DNA of 64,000 nucleotides from Falsiroseomonas stagni DSM 19981. GTDB lineage: Bacteria > Pseudomonadota > Alphaproteobacteria > Acetobacterales > Acetobacteraceae. The position numbers and the translations under genes were made by a program. The notes beneath the pieces are model-generated. The model did no database searches, was not told the origin of the DNA, and saw nothing but the letters and a program-made list of their open reading frames with translations. The stretch lies in contig NZ_FOSQ01000016.1 in the NCBI RefSeq assembly GCF_900114315.1, positions 5,418 through 69,417 of the forward strand, in the 5' to 3' direction. Below, piece after piece: positions 29,014 to 38,435 of the stretch; the first letter of the stretch is position 1, and every line of letters begins with the position of its first letter.

Positions 29014-29850
29014 ATGGACAAGACTGCCCTCCAGGCCCGCATCGAAGCGCTCTGGGCGCGCCGGGACACGCTGAATGCGCAGACCCACGGCGCCGATCGC
29101 ACCGCGGTGGAGGAAGCGCTGGCGCTGCTCGATTCCGGTGGCGCGCGCGTCGCGGAACCCGACGGAAACGGCGGCTGGAAGGTGAACCAGTGGCTGAAGC
29201 AGGCCGTGCTGATGTCCTTCCGCCTGTCCGACAGCCAGCCGATGGACACCGCCGCCGGTGCCTATGACAAGGTGCCGCTGAAGTTCGAGGGCTGGGGCGA
29301 GAACCGCTTCAAGGCCGCCGGCTTCCGCGCCGTGCCGGGCGCCGTCGTGCGCCGCAGCGCCTATATCGCGCCGGGCGTCATCCTGATGCCGTCCTTCGTC
29401 AACCTCGGCGCCTATGTCGACAGCGGCACGATGGTGGATACCTGGGCCACGGTCGGGTCCTGCGCGCAGATCGGCAAGAACTGCCACATCTCCGGCGGCG
29501 CCGGCATCGGCGGCGTGCTCGAACCGCTGCAGGCGAATCCCGTCGTCATCGAGGATGACTGCTTCATCGGCGCGCGGTCCGAGGTGGCGGAAGGCGTGAT
29601 CGTGGAACGCGGCAGCGTGCTGTCCATGGGCGTCTATCTCGGCATGTCCACCAAGATCATCGACCGCGCGACGGGCGAGGTCTTCTACGGCCGCGTCCCC
29701 GCCTATTCCGTCGTCGTCTCCGGCACCCTGCCCGGCAAGCCGCTGCCGGATGGCACGCCGGGGCCGAGCCTCTACTGCGCCGTGATCGTGAAGCGGGTGG
29801 ATGAGAAGACCCGCTCCAAGACCAGCATCAACGACCTGCTGCGGGATTAG
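29014..29850 (+). CDS. dapD: 2,3,4,5-tetrahydropyridine-2,6-dicarboxylate N-succinyltransferase
   Basis: The protein has 278 residues, the normal DapD length. An N-terminal helical domain (to about 100; [17 protein letters not shown]) is followed by a left-handed beta-helix of hexapeptide repeats ([50 protein letters not shown]). It uses succinyl-CoA in the lysine/diaminopimelate pathway, needed for peptidoglycan. A TTGACA at 28943-28948 lies at a promoter distance, but its -10 is weak. dapE follows. Confidence 0.97.
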   Translation: MDKTALQARIEALWARRDTLNAQTHGADRTAVEEALALLDSGGARVAEPDGNGGWKVNQWLKQAVLMSFRLSDSQPMDTAAGAYDKVPLKFEGWGENRFKAAGFRAVPGAVVRRSAYIAPGVILMPSFVNLGAYVDSGTMVDTWATVGSCAQIGKNCHISGGAGIGGVLEPLQANPVVIEDDCFIGARSEVAEGVIVERGSVLSMGVYLGMSTKIIDRATGEVFYGRVPAYSVVVSGTLPGKPLPDGTPGPSLYCAVIVKRVDEKTRSKTSINDLLRD

Positions 29851-29979
29851 CCTTTTCATGCCCTCAGACGCCGGGCGCCGCCTCCGGCAGCTTGGCTTCC
29901 GCGCCTGCGCGCTGTCGCATCGGTCGATGCGGTGGCGCTGTGCGCGCGGCCGCTTCGCGGCTCGGGTTGGCCGGGCCGC

Positions 29980-31101
29980 ATGACCGACCCCCTTCCCCTC
30001 GCCCAGGCGCTGATCCGCTGCCGCTCCGTCACCCCCGCGGATGACGGCGCGCTGGCGGTGCTGGAAGCGGCGCTGGCGCCGCTCGGCTTCGCCTGCCAGC
30101 GCGTGGATTTCGGCACCACGCCGAACCTCTATGCGCGGCGCGGCACCGGCGGCCCGCATCTGATGTTCGCCGGCCATACGGATGTGGTGCCGCCGGGCCA
30201 GGGGCACTGGACCACCGATCCCTTCGGGGCGGAGGTCCGCGGCGGCGTGCTGTATGGCCGCGGCGCGACCGACATGAAGGGCGGCGTCGCCGCCTTCGTG
30301 GCCGCCATCGCCGCGGTGCTGGAACGCCGCCCCGCCCTGCCGGGCAGCCTGTCGCTGCTCATCACCGGGGATGAGGAAGGCCCGGCGCTGGACGGCACGG
30401 TGAAGGTGCTGGGCTGGCTGAAGGACCGGGGCGAGATCCCCGATTGCTGCCTGGTCGGCGAGCCCACCAGCAAGGTGGAACTGGGCGACACCATCAAGGT
30501 CGGCCGCCGCGGCAGCCTGAACGCCGCCATCACCGTCCACGGCACGCAGGGCCACGCCGCCTATCCCCAGCGCGCCGACAACCCCGTGCACCGCCTGGTC
30601 CGCGTGCTGCACGCGCTGACGGCGGAGCCGCTCGACCAGGGCACGCGATTCTTCGAGCCGACGAGCCTGCAGGTCACCAGCGTCGATGTCGGCAACCCCG
30701 CCACCAACGTCATCCCGGGCAGCGCCACCGCGCGGCTCAACATCCGCTTCAACGAATTGCACACCGAGGCCAGCCTCACCGCCCGCATCAAGGCGGTGCT
30801 GGCGGCGGAGGCCCCGCGCCACGACCTGTCCATCGAATGCTCGGGCGAGAGCTTTCTCACCTCGCCCGGCCCCTTCGTGGATGCGCTGGTGCGCGCGGTG
30901 CGGGCGGAATGCGGGCGGGAACCGTCGCTCGATACCGGTGGCGGCACCTCCGATGCCCGCTTCGTGGCGAAGCATTGCCCGGTGGCGGAACTCGGCGCGG
31001 TCGGCGCCACCATGCACAAAGCGGATGAATGCACGCCGGTCGATGAACTCCGCGCCCTCTCCCGCCTCTATGCCCGGGTGATCGAGGAGGTGCTCGGCTG
31101 A
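29980..31101 (+). CDS. dapE: Succinyl-diaminopimelate desuccinylase
   Basis: The protein has 373 residues from ATG 29980 (MTDPLPLAQALIRCRSVTP), the usual DapE start; the frame open to 29932 is not used. It is an M20 metallopeptidase-fold enzyme: zinc ligands in FAGHTDVVPPG and GRGATDMKGGVAAF, the catalytic Glu in TGDEEGPALDGT, and GGTSDARF near the C-terminus. It hydrolyses succinyl-DAP to LL-DAP, two steps after DapD, 129 bp downstream of dapD. Confidence 0.96.
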   Translation: MTDPLPLAQALIRCRSVTPADDGALAVLEAALAPLGFACQRVDFGTTPNLYARRGTGGPHLMFAGHTDVVPPGQGHWTTDPFGAEVRGGVLYGRGATDMKGGVAAFVAAIAAVLERRPALPGSLSLLITGDEEGPALDGTVKVLGWLKDRGEIPDCCLVGEPTSKVELGDTIKVGRRGSLNAAITVHGTQGHAAYPQRADNPVHRLVRVLHALTAEPLDQGTRFFEPTSLQVTSVDVGNPATNVIPGSATARLNIRFNELHTEASLTARIKAVLAAEAPRHDLSIECSGESFLTSPGPFVDALVRAVRAECGREPSLDTGGGTSDARFVAKHCPVAELGAVGATMHKADECTPVDELRALSRLYARVIEEVLG

Positions 31102-31181
31102 GCGGGTCCCCCGCGCCCGGCGCCGGCGGTCCGGGCGGCACGCCGCCGGAACCGCCGCTGCGCCTGTCGATCGCCGCCGGC

Positions 31182-31724
31182 ATGGCCGGCGCCACGCTGC
31201 TGGCGCGCGGACGGCCGGAGGGGATGGTGCTGATGGAAAGCACGCCGTCCGGCGCCTGGCGGTCCTTCATCGCGGCCGCCATCTGCCTGCCCGCCTTCCT
31301 GGCGCTGCGCTTCTTCAGCTGGGCGCAAGCCGGCGCGGGGATGGAGGTGCTGGGCCGCCCGCTGATGGCGGAGATCATCACCTATGCGCTGGGATGGCTG
31401 ATCTTCCCGCTGATCTCGCTCTTCGTGGCGGAGCTCTGGGGCCGCGGTGCCGCCTGGCCGCGCTTCATCGCGGGCTGGAACTGGATCAACATCATCCAGT
31501 ACCTGCTGTGGCTGGCCCTCGCGGTGCCGGTCGCGCTCGGCGCCTCGGGGCTGCTGCTGCAGGGGCTGACGCTGGCGTGTTTCGGCTACCTGGTCTGGCT
31601 GGAATGGTTCACCGTGCGCGTGGGCCTCGGCCTGACCGGCGGCAGGGCGACGGCGGTGGTCTTCCTCGACCTCCTCATCGGCGTCTTCCTGGCGGGGCTG
31701 GCGCAGCGGCTTTCGCTGGGCTGA
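31182..31724 (+). CDS. Integral membrane protein of unknown function
   Basis: The protein has about 180 residues with four to five hydrophobic helices (FIAAAICLPAFLALRFFSW, EIITYALGWLIFPLISLFVA, WINIIQYLLWLALAVPVALG, and a helix at the C-terminus). A conserved-looking AGWNWINIIQY segment sits in the middle. The start is uncertain: the frame is open back to the dapE stop, and a CTG or a start overlapping dapE is possible. I do not recognise the family. It lies between dapE and an Ldh2-type dehydrogenase on the same strand. Confidence 0.65.
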   Translation: MAGATLLARGRPEGMVLMESTPSGAWRSFIAAAICLPAFLALRFFSWAQAGAGMEVLGRPLMAEIITYALGWLIFPLISLFVAELWGRGAAWPRFIAGWNWINIIQYLLWLALAVPVALGASGLLLQGLTLACFGYLVWLEWFTVRVGLGLTGGRATAVVFLDLLIGVFLAGLAQRLSLG

Positions 31725-31752
31725 ACGACAAGGATTGGGGGAGACACGTCGC

Positions 31753-32820
31753 ATGACCGACCGGCAGGAGGTCGCCCGGCATGATGTCGGGGGGCTGCGG
31801 CAATTCGCCATCAGCGCCTGCACCGCCGCGGGGCTCGATCCCGAGAAGGCCCGCGCGGTGGCGGAGGTGCTGCTGGAAGGCGACCTCATGGGCCATGACA
31901 CGCATGGCCTGGCGCTGCTGACGCCCTACCTCGATGCGCTGGCCAGCGGCGACATGCGCGCGGTGGGGGAGCCGGAGCTGGTGGCAGCGACCCCGGTCGC
32001 GGAAACCTGGGATGGCCGCAAGCTGCCCGGCCCCTGGCTGGTGCGCCGCGCCATCGACAAGGCGCAGGAACTGGCCGCGGATTTCGGCATGGGCGCCATC
32101 AGCATCCGCCGCTGCCACCATATCGGCGCGCTCGCCGCCTATGGCCCGCCGGTCGCCGCCGCCGGGCGGATGCTGATCCTGACCTGTTCGGACCCCGCCA
32201 CCGGCAGCGTCGCCCCCTGGGGCGGCACGAAGCGCGTCTACACCCCGAACCCGCTGGCCGCCGCCTGGCCGACCCCCGCGGGGCCGGTGCTGATCGACGT
32301 CTCCATGTCCAACACCACGAACGGCATGACGGCCCGCAAGCGCGCGGAGGGCAAGCAGTTCGACCACCCCTGGCTGCTGGACGGCCACGGCAATCCCACC
32401 ACGGACCCCAACGCCTTCTGGGCCGAACCCGCCGGCACGCTGCTGCCGCTGGGCGGGATCGAGGCCGGGCACAAGGGCTTCGCGCTCGGCCTGCTGGTGG
32501 AGGCGCTGACCAGCGCGCTGGCCGGCCATGGCCGCGCCGACAACCCCACGGGCTGGGGTGCCTCCGTCCTGGTGATGGTGCTGGACCCCGCCCGCTTCGG
32601 CGGCACGGACGCCTTCATGCGGGAGACCGGCTGGATGGCCGATGCCGTCCACAGCAACCCGCCCCGCCCCGGCCAGGCCGCCCCCCGCCTGCCCGGCGAG
32701 CGCGCGATGCAGCGCCGGGCGGAGGCGATGGAGAAGGGCGTGGCCCTCCACCCCGGCATCCCGCCGGCCCTGGCGAAGCTGGCGCAGCGGTTCGAACTGG
32801 AAGCGCCGGAACCGCTGTAG
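31753..32820 (+). CDS. Malate/L-lactate dehydrogenase family (Ldh2) oxidoreductase
   Basis: The protein has 355 residues from ATG 31753, with GGGGGAGA upstream. It belongs to the Ldh_2 family (NAD(P)-dependent, with a non-Rossmann fold): DLMGHDTHGLALL, the catalytic-region RRCHHIGALAAYG, TPNPLAAAWPTP and GHKGFALGLLVE. Relatives oxidise malate, L-lactate, ureidoglycolate, sulfolactate or reduce delta-1-piperideine-2-carboxylate. The exact substrate cannot be read from the sequence. Next to lysine-pathway genes, but a functional link is only a guess. Confidence 0.85.
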   Translation: MTDRQEVARHDVGGLRQFAISACTAAGLDPEKARAVAEVLLEGDLMGHDTHGLALLTPYLDALASGDMRAVGEPELVAATPVAETWDGRKLPGPWLVRRAIDKAQELAADFGMGAISIRRCHHIGALAAYGPPVAAAGRMLILTCSDPATGSVAPWGGTKRVYTPNPLAAAWPTPAGPVLIDVSMSNTTNGMTARKRAEGKQFDHPWLLDGHGNPTTDPNAFWAEPAGTLLPLGGIEAGHKGFALGLLVEALTSALAGHGRADNPTGWGASVLVMVLDPARFGGTDAFMRETGWMADAVHSNPPRPGQAAPRLPGERAMQRRAEAMEKGVALHPGIPPALAKLAQRFELEAPEPL

Positions 32821-32823
32821 GGA

Positions 32824-33585
32824 TCAGACCCAGTCCGGCTCCGGATCGTACTTCGCGTAGCGGAACACCAGCCCGTCCGGCGGCGCCGTCATCCCCGCGC
32901 GCGTCCGGTCCCGCCCCTCCAGCAGGGTGCGGGGCCAGGTGACGGGCCGCCGCCCATCCCCCACCTCCACCAGCGTGCCGACGAGGTTGCGGACCTGGTG
33001 GTGCAGGAAGGACCGGGCCTCCGCCACGATCACCACCTCCTCCCCGATGCGCGACACGTCCAGCCGGTCCAGCGTCCGCAGCGCCGACTTCGCCTGGCAG
33101 GAGGCGGCGCGGAAGGCGGAGAAATCATGCTTGCCGAGCAGGCCCTGCGCGGCCTCATGCATCGCGCCCGCATCGAGGCGCCGCTTCACATGCCAGACCT
33201 TCCCCGGCTCCATCCCCGGCCGCGATGGCCGGTTGAGGATGCGGTAGCGGTAGCCACGGCCGATGCAGTCGAAGCGCGCCGACCAGTCATCGGCCACGCG
33301 CGCCGCGGCGGTGACGACGACGGGATGCGGCAGGGTGCGGAAGTTGATGGCATCGCGGATGCGATGCGGCGGCAGGTCCTGCGCCAGCACCACATCCGCG
33401 ACCGCCGCTTCCGCATGCACCCCCGCATCCGTGCGCCCTGCCGCCGTCGCGGTCGGCACTTCGCCATGGTTCAGGAAGGCGCAGGCTTCCTCCAGCACCT
33501 TCTGGACACTGGGAAGATCGCCCTGCCGCTGCCAGCCGCAGAATTCCGTGCCGTCATATTCCAGGCGCAGCGCGTAGCGCGGCAT
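32824..33585 (-). CDS. truA: tRNA pseudouridine(38-40) synthase
   Basis: The protein has 253 residues from ATG 33585 ([20 protein letters not shown]). The catalytic Asp is in AAGRTDAGVHA, and FRAASCQAKSALRTLD and FLHHQVRNLVGTL are typical TruA motifs. It modifies the anticodon stem-loop of tRNAs. The start shares one base with the fmt stop. It is third in def-fmt-truA, a common alphaproteobacterial order, and converges with the Ldh2-type gene. Confidence 0.96.
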   Translation of the reverse strand: MPRYALRLEYDGTEFCGWQRQGDLPSVQKVLEEACAFLNHGEVPTATAAGRTDAGVHAEAAVADVVLAQDLPPHRIRDAINFRTLPHPVVVTAAARVADDWSARFDCIGRGYRYRILNRPSRPGMEPGKVWHVKRRLDAGAMHEAAQGLLGKHDFSAFRAASCQAKSALRTLDRLDVSRIGEEVVIVAEARSFLHHQVRNLVGTLVEVGDGRRPVTWPRTLLEGRDRTRAGMTAPPDGLVFRYAKYDPEPDWV

Positions 33586-34514
33586 CAGGCTGGGGTCGGG
33601 GCTAGCACGGTGCCCGCCGGCATCGGAAAGCCACGGAGAAAATCCGCCGCCGGCATGGCCGCGCGGCCCGCGCGTTGCAGCCGCAGCAGGCGGATGGCGC
33701 CGGCCCCGCAGGCGATGGTGGGCGCGCCATCCAGCACAGTCCCCGGCAGGCCCTCGCCCGGGGCGGGTTCCGCCGCCAGCACGCGGATCACCTCCTCCCC
33801 CGCCTGGAAGAAGCAGCCGGGCCAGGGATTCATGGCGCGGATGCGCCGGTCCAGCGCCGCGGCATCCTGCCACCAGTCGATCCGCCCATCGGGCTTGGAG
33901 AGCTTGGGCGCATAGGTCACGCCCTCCTCCGGCTGCGGCACCGGTTCCGGGTTTTCCGCGAGTGCCCGCAGCACAAGCGGCCCGCCGATCGCAGCCAGGG
34001 CATCGTGCAGCTCGGGCGTCGTCATGCGCGGGCCGATCGGGACACTTTCCCGCAGCAGCATGGGGCCGGTGTCCAGCCCCTCCTCCATCCGCATGATGGT
34101 GATGCCGGTTTCGCTGTCCCCGGCCAGGATCGCCGCCTGGATCGGCCCGGCGCCCCGCCAGCGCGGCAGCAGGGAGGCATGGATGTTGAGGCACCCCCGC
34201 CGCGGCGCGTCCAGCATCGCCTTGGGCAGGATCAGCCCATAGGCCGCGACCACCGCGACATCCAGGTCGAGCGCCCGGAACGCCGCGTGCTCCGCCTCAT
34301 CCTTCCTGACGCGCGCCGGCGTCCGCACCGGCAGCCCCAGTTCGAGCGCGGCGCGATGCACCGGGCAGGGCGTCTCCCGCTGCCCGCGCCCCGCCGGCTT
34401 CGGCGGCTGCGTGTAGACCGCGACGATGTGGTGCCCCGCCCCATGCAGCGCCCGCAGCGCCGGCACGGAAAAATCCGGGCTGCCCATGAACGCAATGCGG
34501 AGGGGGCGGCTCAT
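33585..34514 (-). CDS. fmt: Methionyl-tRNA formyltransferase
   Basis: The protein has 309 residues. The formyl-transferase motifs are [50 protein letters not shown] and a C-terminal anticodon-side domain (ending [11 protein letters not shown]). It formylates initiator Met-tRNA, which pairs with the neighbouring peptide deformylase. Start overlaps the def stop by four bases (ATGA). Confidence 0.97.
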   Translation of the reverse strand: MSRPLRIAFMGSPDFSVPALRALHGAGHHIVAVYTQPPKPAGRGQRETPCPVHRAALELGLPVRTPARVRKDEAEHAAFRALDLDVAVVAAYGLILPKAMLDAPRRGCLNIHASLLPRWRGAGPIQAAILAGDSETGITIMRMEEGLDTGPMLLRESVPIGPRMTTPELHDALAAIGGPLVLRALAENPEPVPQPEEGVTYAPKLSKPDGRIDWWQDAAALDRRIRAMNPWPGCFFQAGEEVIRVLAAEPAPGEGLPGTVLDGAPTIACGAGAIRLLRLQRAGRAAMPAADFLRGFPMPAGTVLAPTPA

Positions 34515-35047
34515 TCGCTCGCCTTGGCCTTCAGCTCCTTCGCCAGCTTCCGCAGCAGCATGTTGCGCTTCAACGCCGAGAGGTGATCCACGAACAGCAC
34601 GCCATCGAGGTGGTCGATCTCATGCTGCAGGCAGGCGGCCATCAGCCCCTCGCCCTCGATCTCCTTCTTCGCGCCGGTCAAATCCTGGTAGCCCACCTTC
34701 ACCCGCGCGGGCCGCGTCACCTCCGCGAACTGGTTCGGCAGGGACAGGCACCCTTCCTCCCGCGTCGCCAATTCCTTGCTGTCCGCGATGATGGTCGGGT
34801 TCACCAGGACCAGCGGCGCGCGGATGTCGTTCTCATGCAGGTCGATCACGACCAGGCGCAGCATCTCCCCCACCTGCGGCGCGGCCAGCCCGATGCCCGG
34901 CGCCTTGTACATCGTGGCCAGCATCCGTTCCGACAGCGCCGCGATCTCCGCCCCCGCCGCCAGGACCGGCTTCGCCTTGGCGCGCAGCCGGGGATCGGGC
35001 ACGAAAAGGATGGGCATCAAGGCGGGGTCGGTCGGGGGCGTGGACAT
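34511..35047 (-). CDS. def: Peptide deformylase
   Basis: The protein has 178 residues from ATG 35047; an ATG at 35017 ([15 protein letters not shown]) is an alternative and matches the family start better. Motif 1 is [10 protein letters not shown], motif 2 EGCLSLP with the metal-binding Cys, and motif 3 QHEIDHLDG with the HExxH zinc/iron ligands. It removes the N-formyl group from new proteins. First gene of def-fmt-truA. A candidate promoter lies upstream on the minus strand: TTGCAA (35100-35105), 17 bases, then TACCTG (35077-35082). Confidence 0.97.
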   Translation of the reverse strand: MSTPPTDPALMPILFVPDPRLRAKAKPVLAAGAEIAALSERMLATMYKAPGIGLAAPQVGEMLRLVVIDLHENDIRAPLVLVNPTIIADSKELATREEGCLSLPNQFAEVTRPARVKVGYQDLTGAKKEIEGEGLMAACLQHEIDHLDGVLFVDHLSALKRNMLLRKLAKELKAKASE

Positions 35048-35133
35048 GGCGGGCCTTGGTGGCGGAAGGGCCGGCACAGGTAGCCCCGCCCCGCCCCCCT
35101 TGCAACGGCGCACCCAACCGCCAAAATCTCCCC

Positions 35134-35199
35134 CCACGGGGTGCCTTGGGGCCCCGCGGACCAACGCTTCGCTCCTGAGCGAGGAGGCACACGATACCG
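35134..35199 (+). promoter_or_regulatory. ROSE-like RNA thermometer in the hsp20 leader
   Basis: The ribosome binding site AGGAGG (35182-35187) can pair with CTCCT (35172-35176) just before it. The pairing arm is preceded by TTCGCT, so TTCGCTCCT...AGGAGG matches the UYGCU-type final hairpin of alphaproteobacterial ROSE elements, which hide the ribosome binding site until heated. A second hairpin (CGGGG 35137-35141 with CCCCG 35152-35156) lies upstream. Small heat-shock genes are the usual ROSE targets. A weak heat-shock-type start CTTG (35099) lies further upstream. The pairing is seen; thermal regulation is inference. Confidence 0.6.
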
Positions 35200-35697
35200 A
35201 TGTCACGCCCTTCCCTGTTCGGCTCTCCGCTGTTCCTCGGCTTCGACCATCTCGAACAGATGCTCGACCGCGTGCAGAAATCGGCTGACGGCTACCCCCC
35301 CTACAACATCGAGCAGACCGGGGAGACGCGGCTGCGCATCACCCTCGCGGTGGCCGGCTTCTCGATGGACGACCTCCAGATCACGCAGGAGGACAACCAG
35401 CTCGTCATCCGCGGCCGGCAGCGCGACGATTCGGAAGGGCGCATCTTCCTCCACCGCGGCATCGCCGCCCGCCAGTTCCAGCGCGCCTTCGTGCTGGCCG
35501 AGGGGATCGAGGTGGAAGGCGCCTGGCTCGACAACGGCCTGCTGCATGTGGACCTGCGCCGCCCCGTGCCGGAAGTGCGTGTGAAGACCATCCAGATCGC
35601 GGCGCGCGGCAATGGCGCGCCGCAACGACCCGTCGTCAGCCAGGTGAGCGACCTGCCGCCCGCGCCGATCAACGGTATCCGCAACAGGGAGGGGTGA
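35200..35697 (+). CDS. Small heat-shock protein Hsp20 (IbpA family)
   Basis: The protein has 165 residues. The alpha-crystallin domain covers about 30-130: YNIEQTGETRLRITLAVAGF, DLQITQEDNQLVIRG, FLHRGIAARQFQRAFVLAEG, and the GLLHVDLRRPVPE strand. The IxI-type anchor motif is seen in KTIQIAARG. It holds unfolded proteins in the cytoplasm during heat stress. ATG lies 12 bases after an AGGAGG site held in a ROSE-like hairpin. DUF1150 follows, the typical alphaproteobacterial arrangement. Confidence 0.95.
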   Translation: MSRPSLFGSPLFLGFDHLEQMLDRVQKSADGYPPYNIEQTGETRLRITLAVAGFSMDDLQITQEDNQLVIRGRQRDDSEGRIFLHRGIAARQFQRAFVLAEGIEVEGAWLDNGLLHVDLRRPVPEVRVKTIQIAARGNGAPQRPVVSQVSDLPPAPINGIRNREG

Positions 35698-35762
35698 TCT
35701 TCGGATACCCCTGCCGCGTTCAATCCACACGGGCCTCCGGGACGTGCGGGAAGGAGAAGACC

Positions 35763-36017
35763 ATGAACGACCATGACAGCTACGCCGACGAGGCCCCCAG
35801 CTTCCTCAGCACCAATACCCTTCGCAGCCTGTCCAACCGCGATTTCGCGCGCCTCGGCGCGGACCATGTCGCCTATCTGCGCCCCGTCGTGATGAATGGC
35901 GCCGTCGCCTTCAGCATCCATGCCGCGGATGGCACGCCCATCGGCGCCGCGCCCAGCGCCATGCTGGCCGCCGCCGCCATCCGGCAGCACGACATGGAAC
36001 CGGCCTCCGTCCACTGA
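35763..36017 (+). CDS. DUF1150 family protein
   Basis: The protein has 84 residues from ATG 35763, preceded by GGAAGGAGAAG; the extension to 35694 is rejected. Motif LSNRDFARLGADHVAYLRPV and FSIHAADGTPIG match DUF1150, a small alphaproteobacterial family nearly always next to Hsp20 genes. Function is unknown; co-expression with the small heat-shock protein suggests a stress role. Confidence 0.88.
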   Translation: MNDHDSYADEAPSFLSTNTLRSLSNRDFARLGADHVAYLRPVVMNGAVAFSIHAADGTPIGAAPSAMLAAAAIRQHDMEPASVH

Positions 36018-36095
36018 CGCCCCCGGCCCGCCCGGGGCTTGCCCCGGGCGGCGCCAGGTTGCATTGCCGGTGCCGCACGGCAGAGGACGCGGCCC

Positions 36096-37550
36096 ATGGC
36101 CTTCGGCAGCACGCCTGACTTCGACGTGGTGGTGATCGGCGCCGGCGCCGCCGGCCTGTCCACCGCGGCCTTCTCCGCCGGGCTCGGCCTGAAGGTGGCG
36201 CTGATCGAGCGCGGGGCGATGGGCGGGGACTGCCTGAACTACGGCTGCGTGCCCTCCAAGGCCATGCTCGCCGCCGCCCATGCCGCCGCCAGCGCCCGCA
36301 ACGCCCACCGCTTCGGCATCCGCCTGCCCGCGCCCGAGATCGACTGGGCGGCGCTCCGCGCCCATATCCGCGGCACCATCGCCCACATCGCGCCGACCGA
36401 TTCCGAAGCCCGTTTCCGGGCCATGGGGGTGGAGGTGATCCGCGCCTCCGCCCATTTCGCAGCGCCGGACGTGATCGAGGCCGCGGGCCGCCGCATCACC
36501 TTCCGCCGCTGCGTGATCGCCGCCGGCAGCCAGGCCATCGTGCCGGACATCCCCGGCCTCGGCCCCGTCCCCTGGCTGACCAATGAGACGATCTTCGACC
36601 TGGAGGAACCGCCGGGCCACCTGATCATCCTCGGCGGCGGACCCATAGGACTCGAGATGGCGCAGGCCCATGCGCGCCTCGGCTGCCTGGTCACGGTGAT
36701 CGAGGCCGGGCGCATCGCCGGGCGCGACGATCCCGAACTGGCCGATGGCCTCCGCCGCGCGCTGACCGCGGATGGCGTGGCGCTGCTGGAAGGCGCTAAG
36801 CTGTCGCGCGTGGAGCCCGACCCGGCGGAGGATGGCACCCCCGGCCTGGTCGCCGTGCTGGAGGATGGACGCCGCATCGGCGGCACCCACCTGCTGCTGG
36901 CGGTGGGCCGCGCGCCGCGCCTCGCGGGGCTCGACCTCACTGCCGGGCAGGTCGCGCACAGCAAGGCGGGCATCACGACGGATGCCGGGCTGCGGTCCAC
37001 CACCAACCGCCGCGTCTTCGCGGTGGGGGACATCGCGGACCCCGTCGGCATAGGCCCCCGCGCCTTCACCCATGTGGCGTCCCAGCATGCCGGCATCCTC
37101 GCCCGCGCCATGCTGTTCCGCCTGCCCGCCAAGGTCGACTACGCCGCCCTGCCCCGCGTGACCTACACCGACCCCGAACTCGCCCAGATCGGCATGACGG
37201 AGGAGGAGGCCCGCGCCGCCGGCCACGACATCCGCATCCTGCGCTTCCCGGTGCCGGAGACCGACCGCGCGGTGACGGAGGGCGTGCGCCACGGCCTGGT
37301 CAAGCTGGTGGCCACGAAGTCCGGGCGGTTGCTCGGCGCCGGCATCCTGGCCCCCCATGCCGGGGAGATGGCCGGCACCTTCGCCCTGATGATCGGCCGC
37401 AAGATGAAGCTCTCCGCTTTGGCGGGCCTGGTCCTGCCCTACCCCACCCTGGCGGAGGCCGCGAAGCGGGCGGCCGGCGACTTCTACGCGCCCAAATTGA
37501 TGTCGCCCTTCGTCAAGCGCCTGGTCGGCTTGCTCAAGCGCCTGCCCTGA
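36096..37550 (+). CDS. FAD-dependent disulfide oxidoreductase (mercuric reductase/LPD-like)
   Basis: The protein has 484 residues from ATG 36096. The FAD motif is GAGAAGLSTA (15-24), the redox pair is Cys46 and Cys51 in GGDCLNYGCVPSK, the NAD(P) motif is GGGPIGLEMAQ, and the second FAD motif is RVFAVGDIAD. The C-terminal catalytic His-Glu pair of lipoamide dehydrogenase (HPT..E) is replaced: the protein has YPTLAE with Tyr449. So it is probably not a true lipoamide dehydrogenase but of the mercuric reductase-like group common in this family. The substrate is unknown. No N-terminal HMA domain is present. Confidence 0.85.
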   Translation: MAFGSTPDFDVVVIGAGAAGLSTAAFSAGLGLKVALIERGAMGGDCLNYGCVPSKAMLAAAHAAASARNAHRFGIRLPAPEIDWAALRAHIRGTIAHIAPTDSEARFRAMGVEVIRASAHFAAPDVIEAAGRRITFRRCVIAAGSQAIVPDIPGLGPVPWLTNETIFDLEEPPGHLIILGGGPIGLEMAQAHARLGCLVTVIEAGRIAGRDDPELADGLRRALTADGVALLEGAKLSRVEPDPAEDGTPGLVAVLEDGRRIGGTHLLLAVGRAPRLAGLDLTAGQVAHSKAGITTDAGLRSTTNRRVFAVGDIADPVGIGPRAFTHVASQHAGILARAMLFRLPAKVDYAALPRVTYTDPELAQIGMTEEEARAAGHDIRILRFPVPETDRAVTEGVRHGLVKLVATKSGRLLGAGILAPHAGEMAGTFALMIGRKMKLSALAGLVLPYPTLAEAAKRAAGDFYAPKLMSPFVKRLVGLLKRLP

Positions 37551-37606
37551 GCAACCCTCCCGCCCATGCCGCGCTGCAACATATCAGATTGAGGAAGGAT
37601 CGACCC

Positions 37607-38401
37607 ATGACGAGGAAGCTGGAGGGCCGCGTGGCCCTGGTGACGGGTTCGACCTCCGGCATCGGCCTTGCCATCGCGCTGGCCTATGCGGCAGAGGGTG
37701 CGAAGGTGATGCTGAACGGCTTCGGCAAGCCGGAAGCCATCGCCGAGGCCCGCGCCAAGGTCGGCGCCGCCATGGGCGTGGCGGAGGCGCCCTATTCCGC
37801 CGCCGACATGTCGAAGCCCGCCGAGATCCGCGCCATGGTCGCGGAATGCCAGGCGACGCTGGGGTCGCTCGACATCCTCGTGAACAATGCCGGTATCCAG
37901 CATGTCTCCCCGGTCGAGGATTTCCCGGAGGAGCAGTTCGACCGCATCATCGCGATCAACTTCACCTCCAACTTCCACGCCATCAAGGCGGCGCTGCCGG
38001 GGATGAAGGCGCGCGGCTTCGGCCGCATCATCAACGTCGCCAGCGCCCACGGCCTGGTCGCGAGCCCCTTCAAGACGGCGTATGTCTCCGCCAAGCATGC
38101 CGTGGTCGGCCTGACGAAGTCGGTGGCGCTGGAAGTCGCGCGCACCCCCGTCACCTGCAACGCCATCTGCCCCGGCTTCGTCCGCACGCCGCTGGCCGAA
38201 GCGCAGGTCGCGCCGCTGGCCGCCAAGCACAACGTGTCGGAGGAGGTCGCGCTGACCGACTTCCTGCTGGAACGCCAGCCCAACAAGCGCTGGGTGGAGG
38301 TGGAGGAGATCGCGGAGGGCGCGCTCTACCTCGCCGGCCCCAACAGCGGCTCCATCAACGGCATGTCGCTCAGCATCGATGGCGGCTGGGTAGCGCAGTG
38401 A
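37607..38401 (+). CDS. bdhA: D-3-hydroxybutyrate dehydrogenase
   Basis: The protein has 264 residues from ATG 37607, with GAGGAAGG upstream. SDR-family features: cofactor motif TGSTSGIG, NNAG, catalytic Ser in NVASAHGL, and Y-x3-K in AYVSAKHAVVG. QHVSPVEDFP and the GFVRTPL-LVEKQ-like region match PHB-pathway 3-hydroxybutyrate dehydrogenases. It interconverts 3-hydroxybutyrate and acetoacetate. A patatin-like gene follows 34 bp downstream, a pairing often seen in PHB metabolism. Confidence 0.9.
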   Translation: MTRKLEGRVALVTGSTSGIGLAIALAYAAEGAKVMLNGFGKPEAIAEARAKVGAAMGVAEAPYSAADMSKPAEIRAMVAECQATLGSLDILVNNAGIQHVSPVEDFPEEQFDRIIAINFTSNFHAIKAALPGMKARGFGRIINVASAHGLVASPFKTAYVSAKHAVVGLTKSVALEVARTPVTCNAICPGFVRTPLAEAQVAPLAAKHNVSEEVALTDFLLERQPNKRWVEVEEIAEGALYLAGPNSGSINGMSLSIDGGWVAQ

Positions 38402-38435
38402 AGCCAACCAGGCCCCCGCTTCGGCGCCCTTCCCC

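Noticed and set aside
28861-31017. 718-residue minus-strand frame
   Set aside because: It is antisense to dapD and dapE, which are certain.
35301-37358. 685-residue minus-strand frame
   Set aside because: It is antisense to hsp20, DUF1150 and the FAD oxidoreductase.
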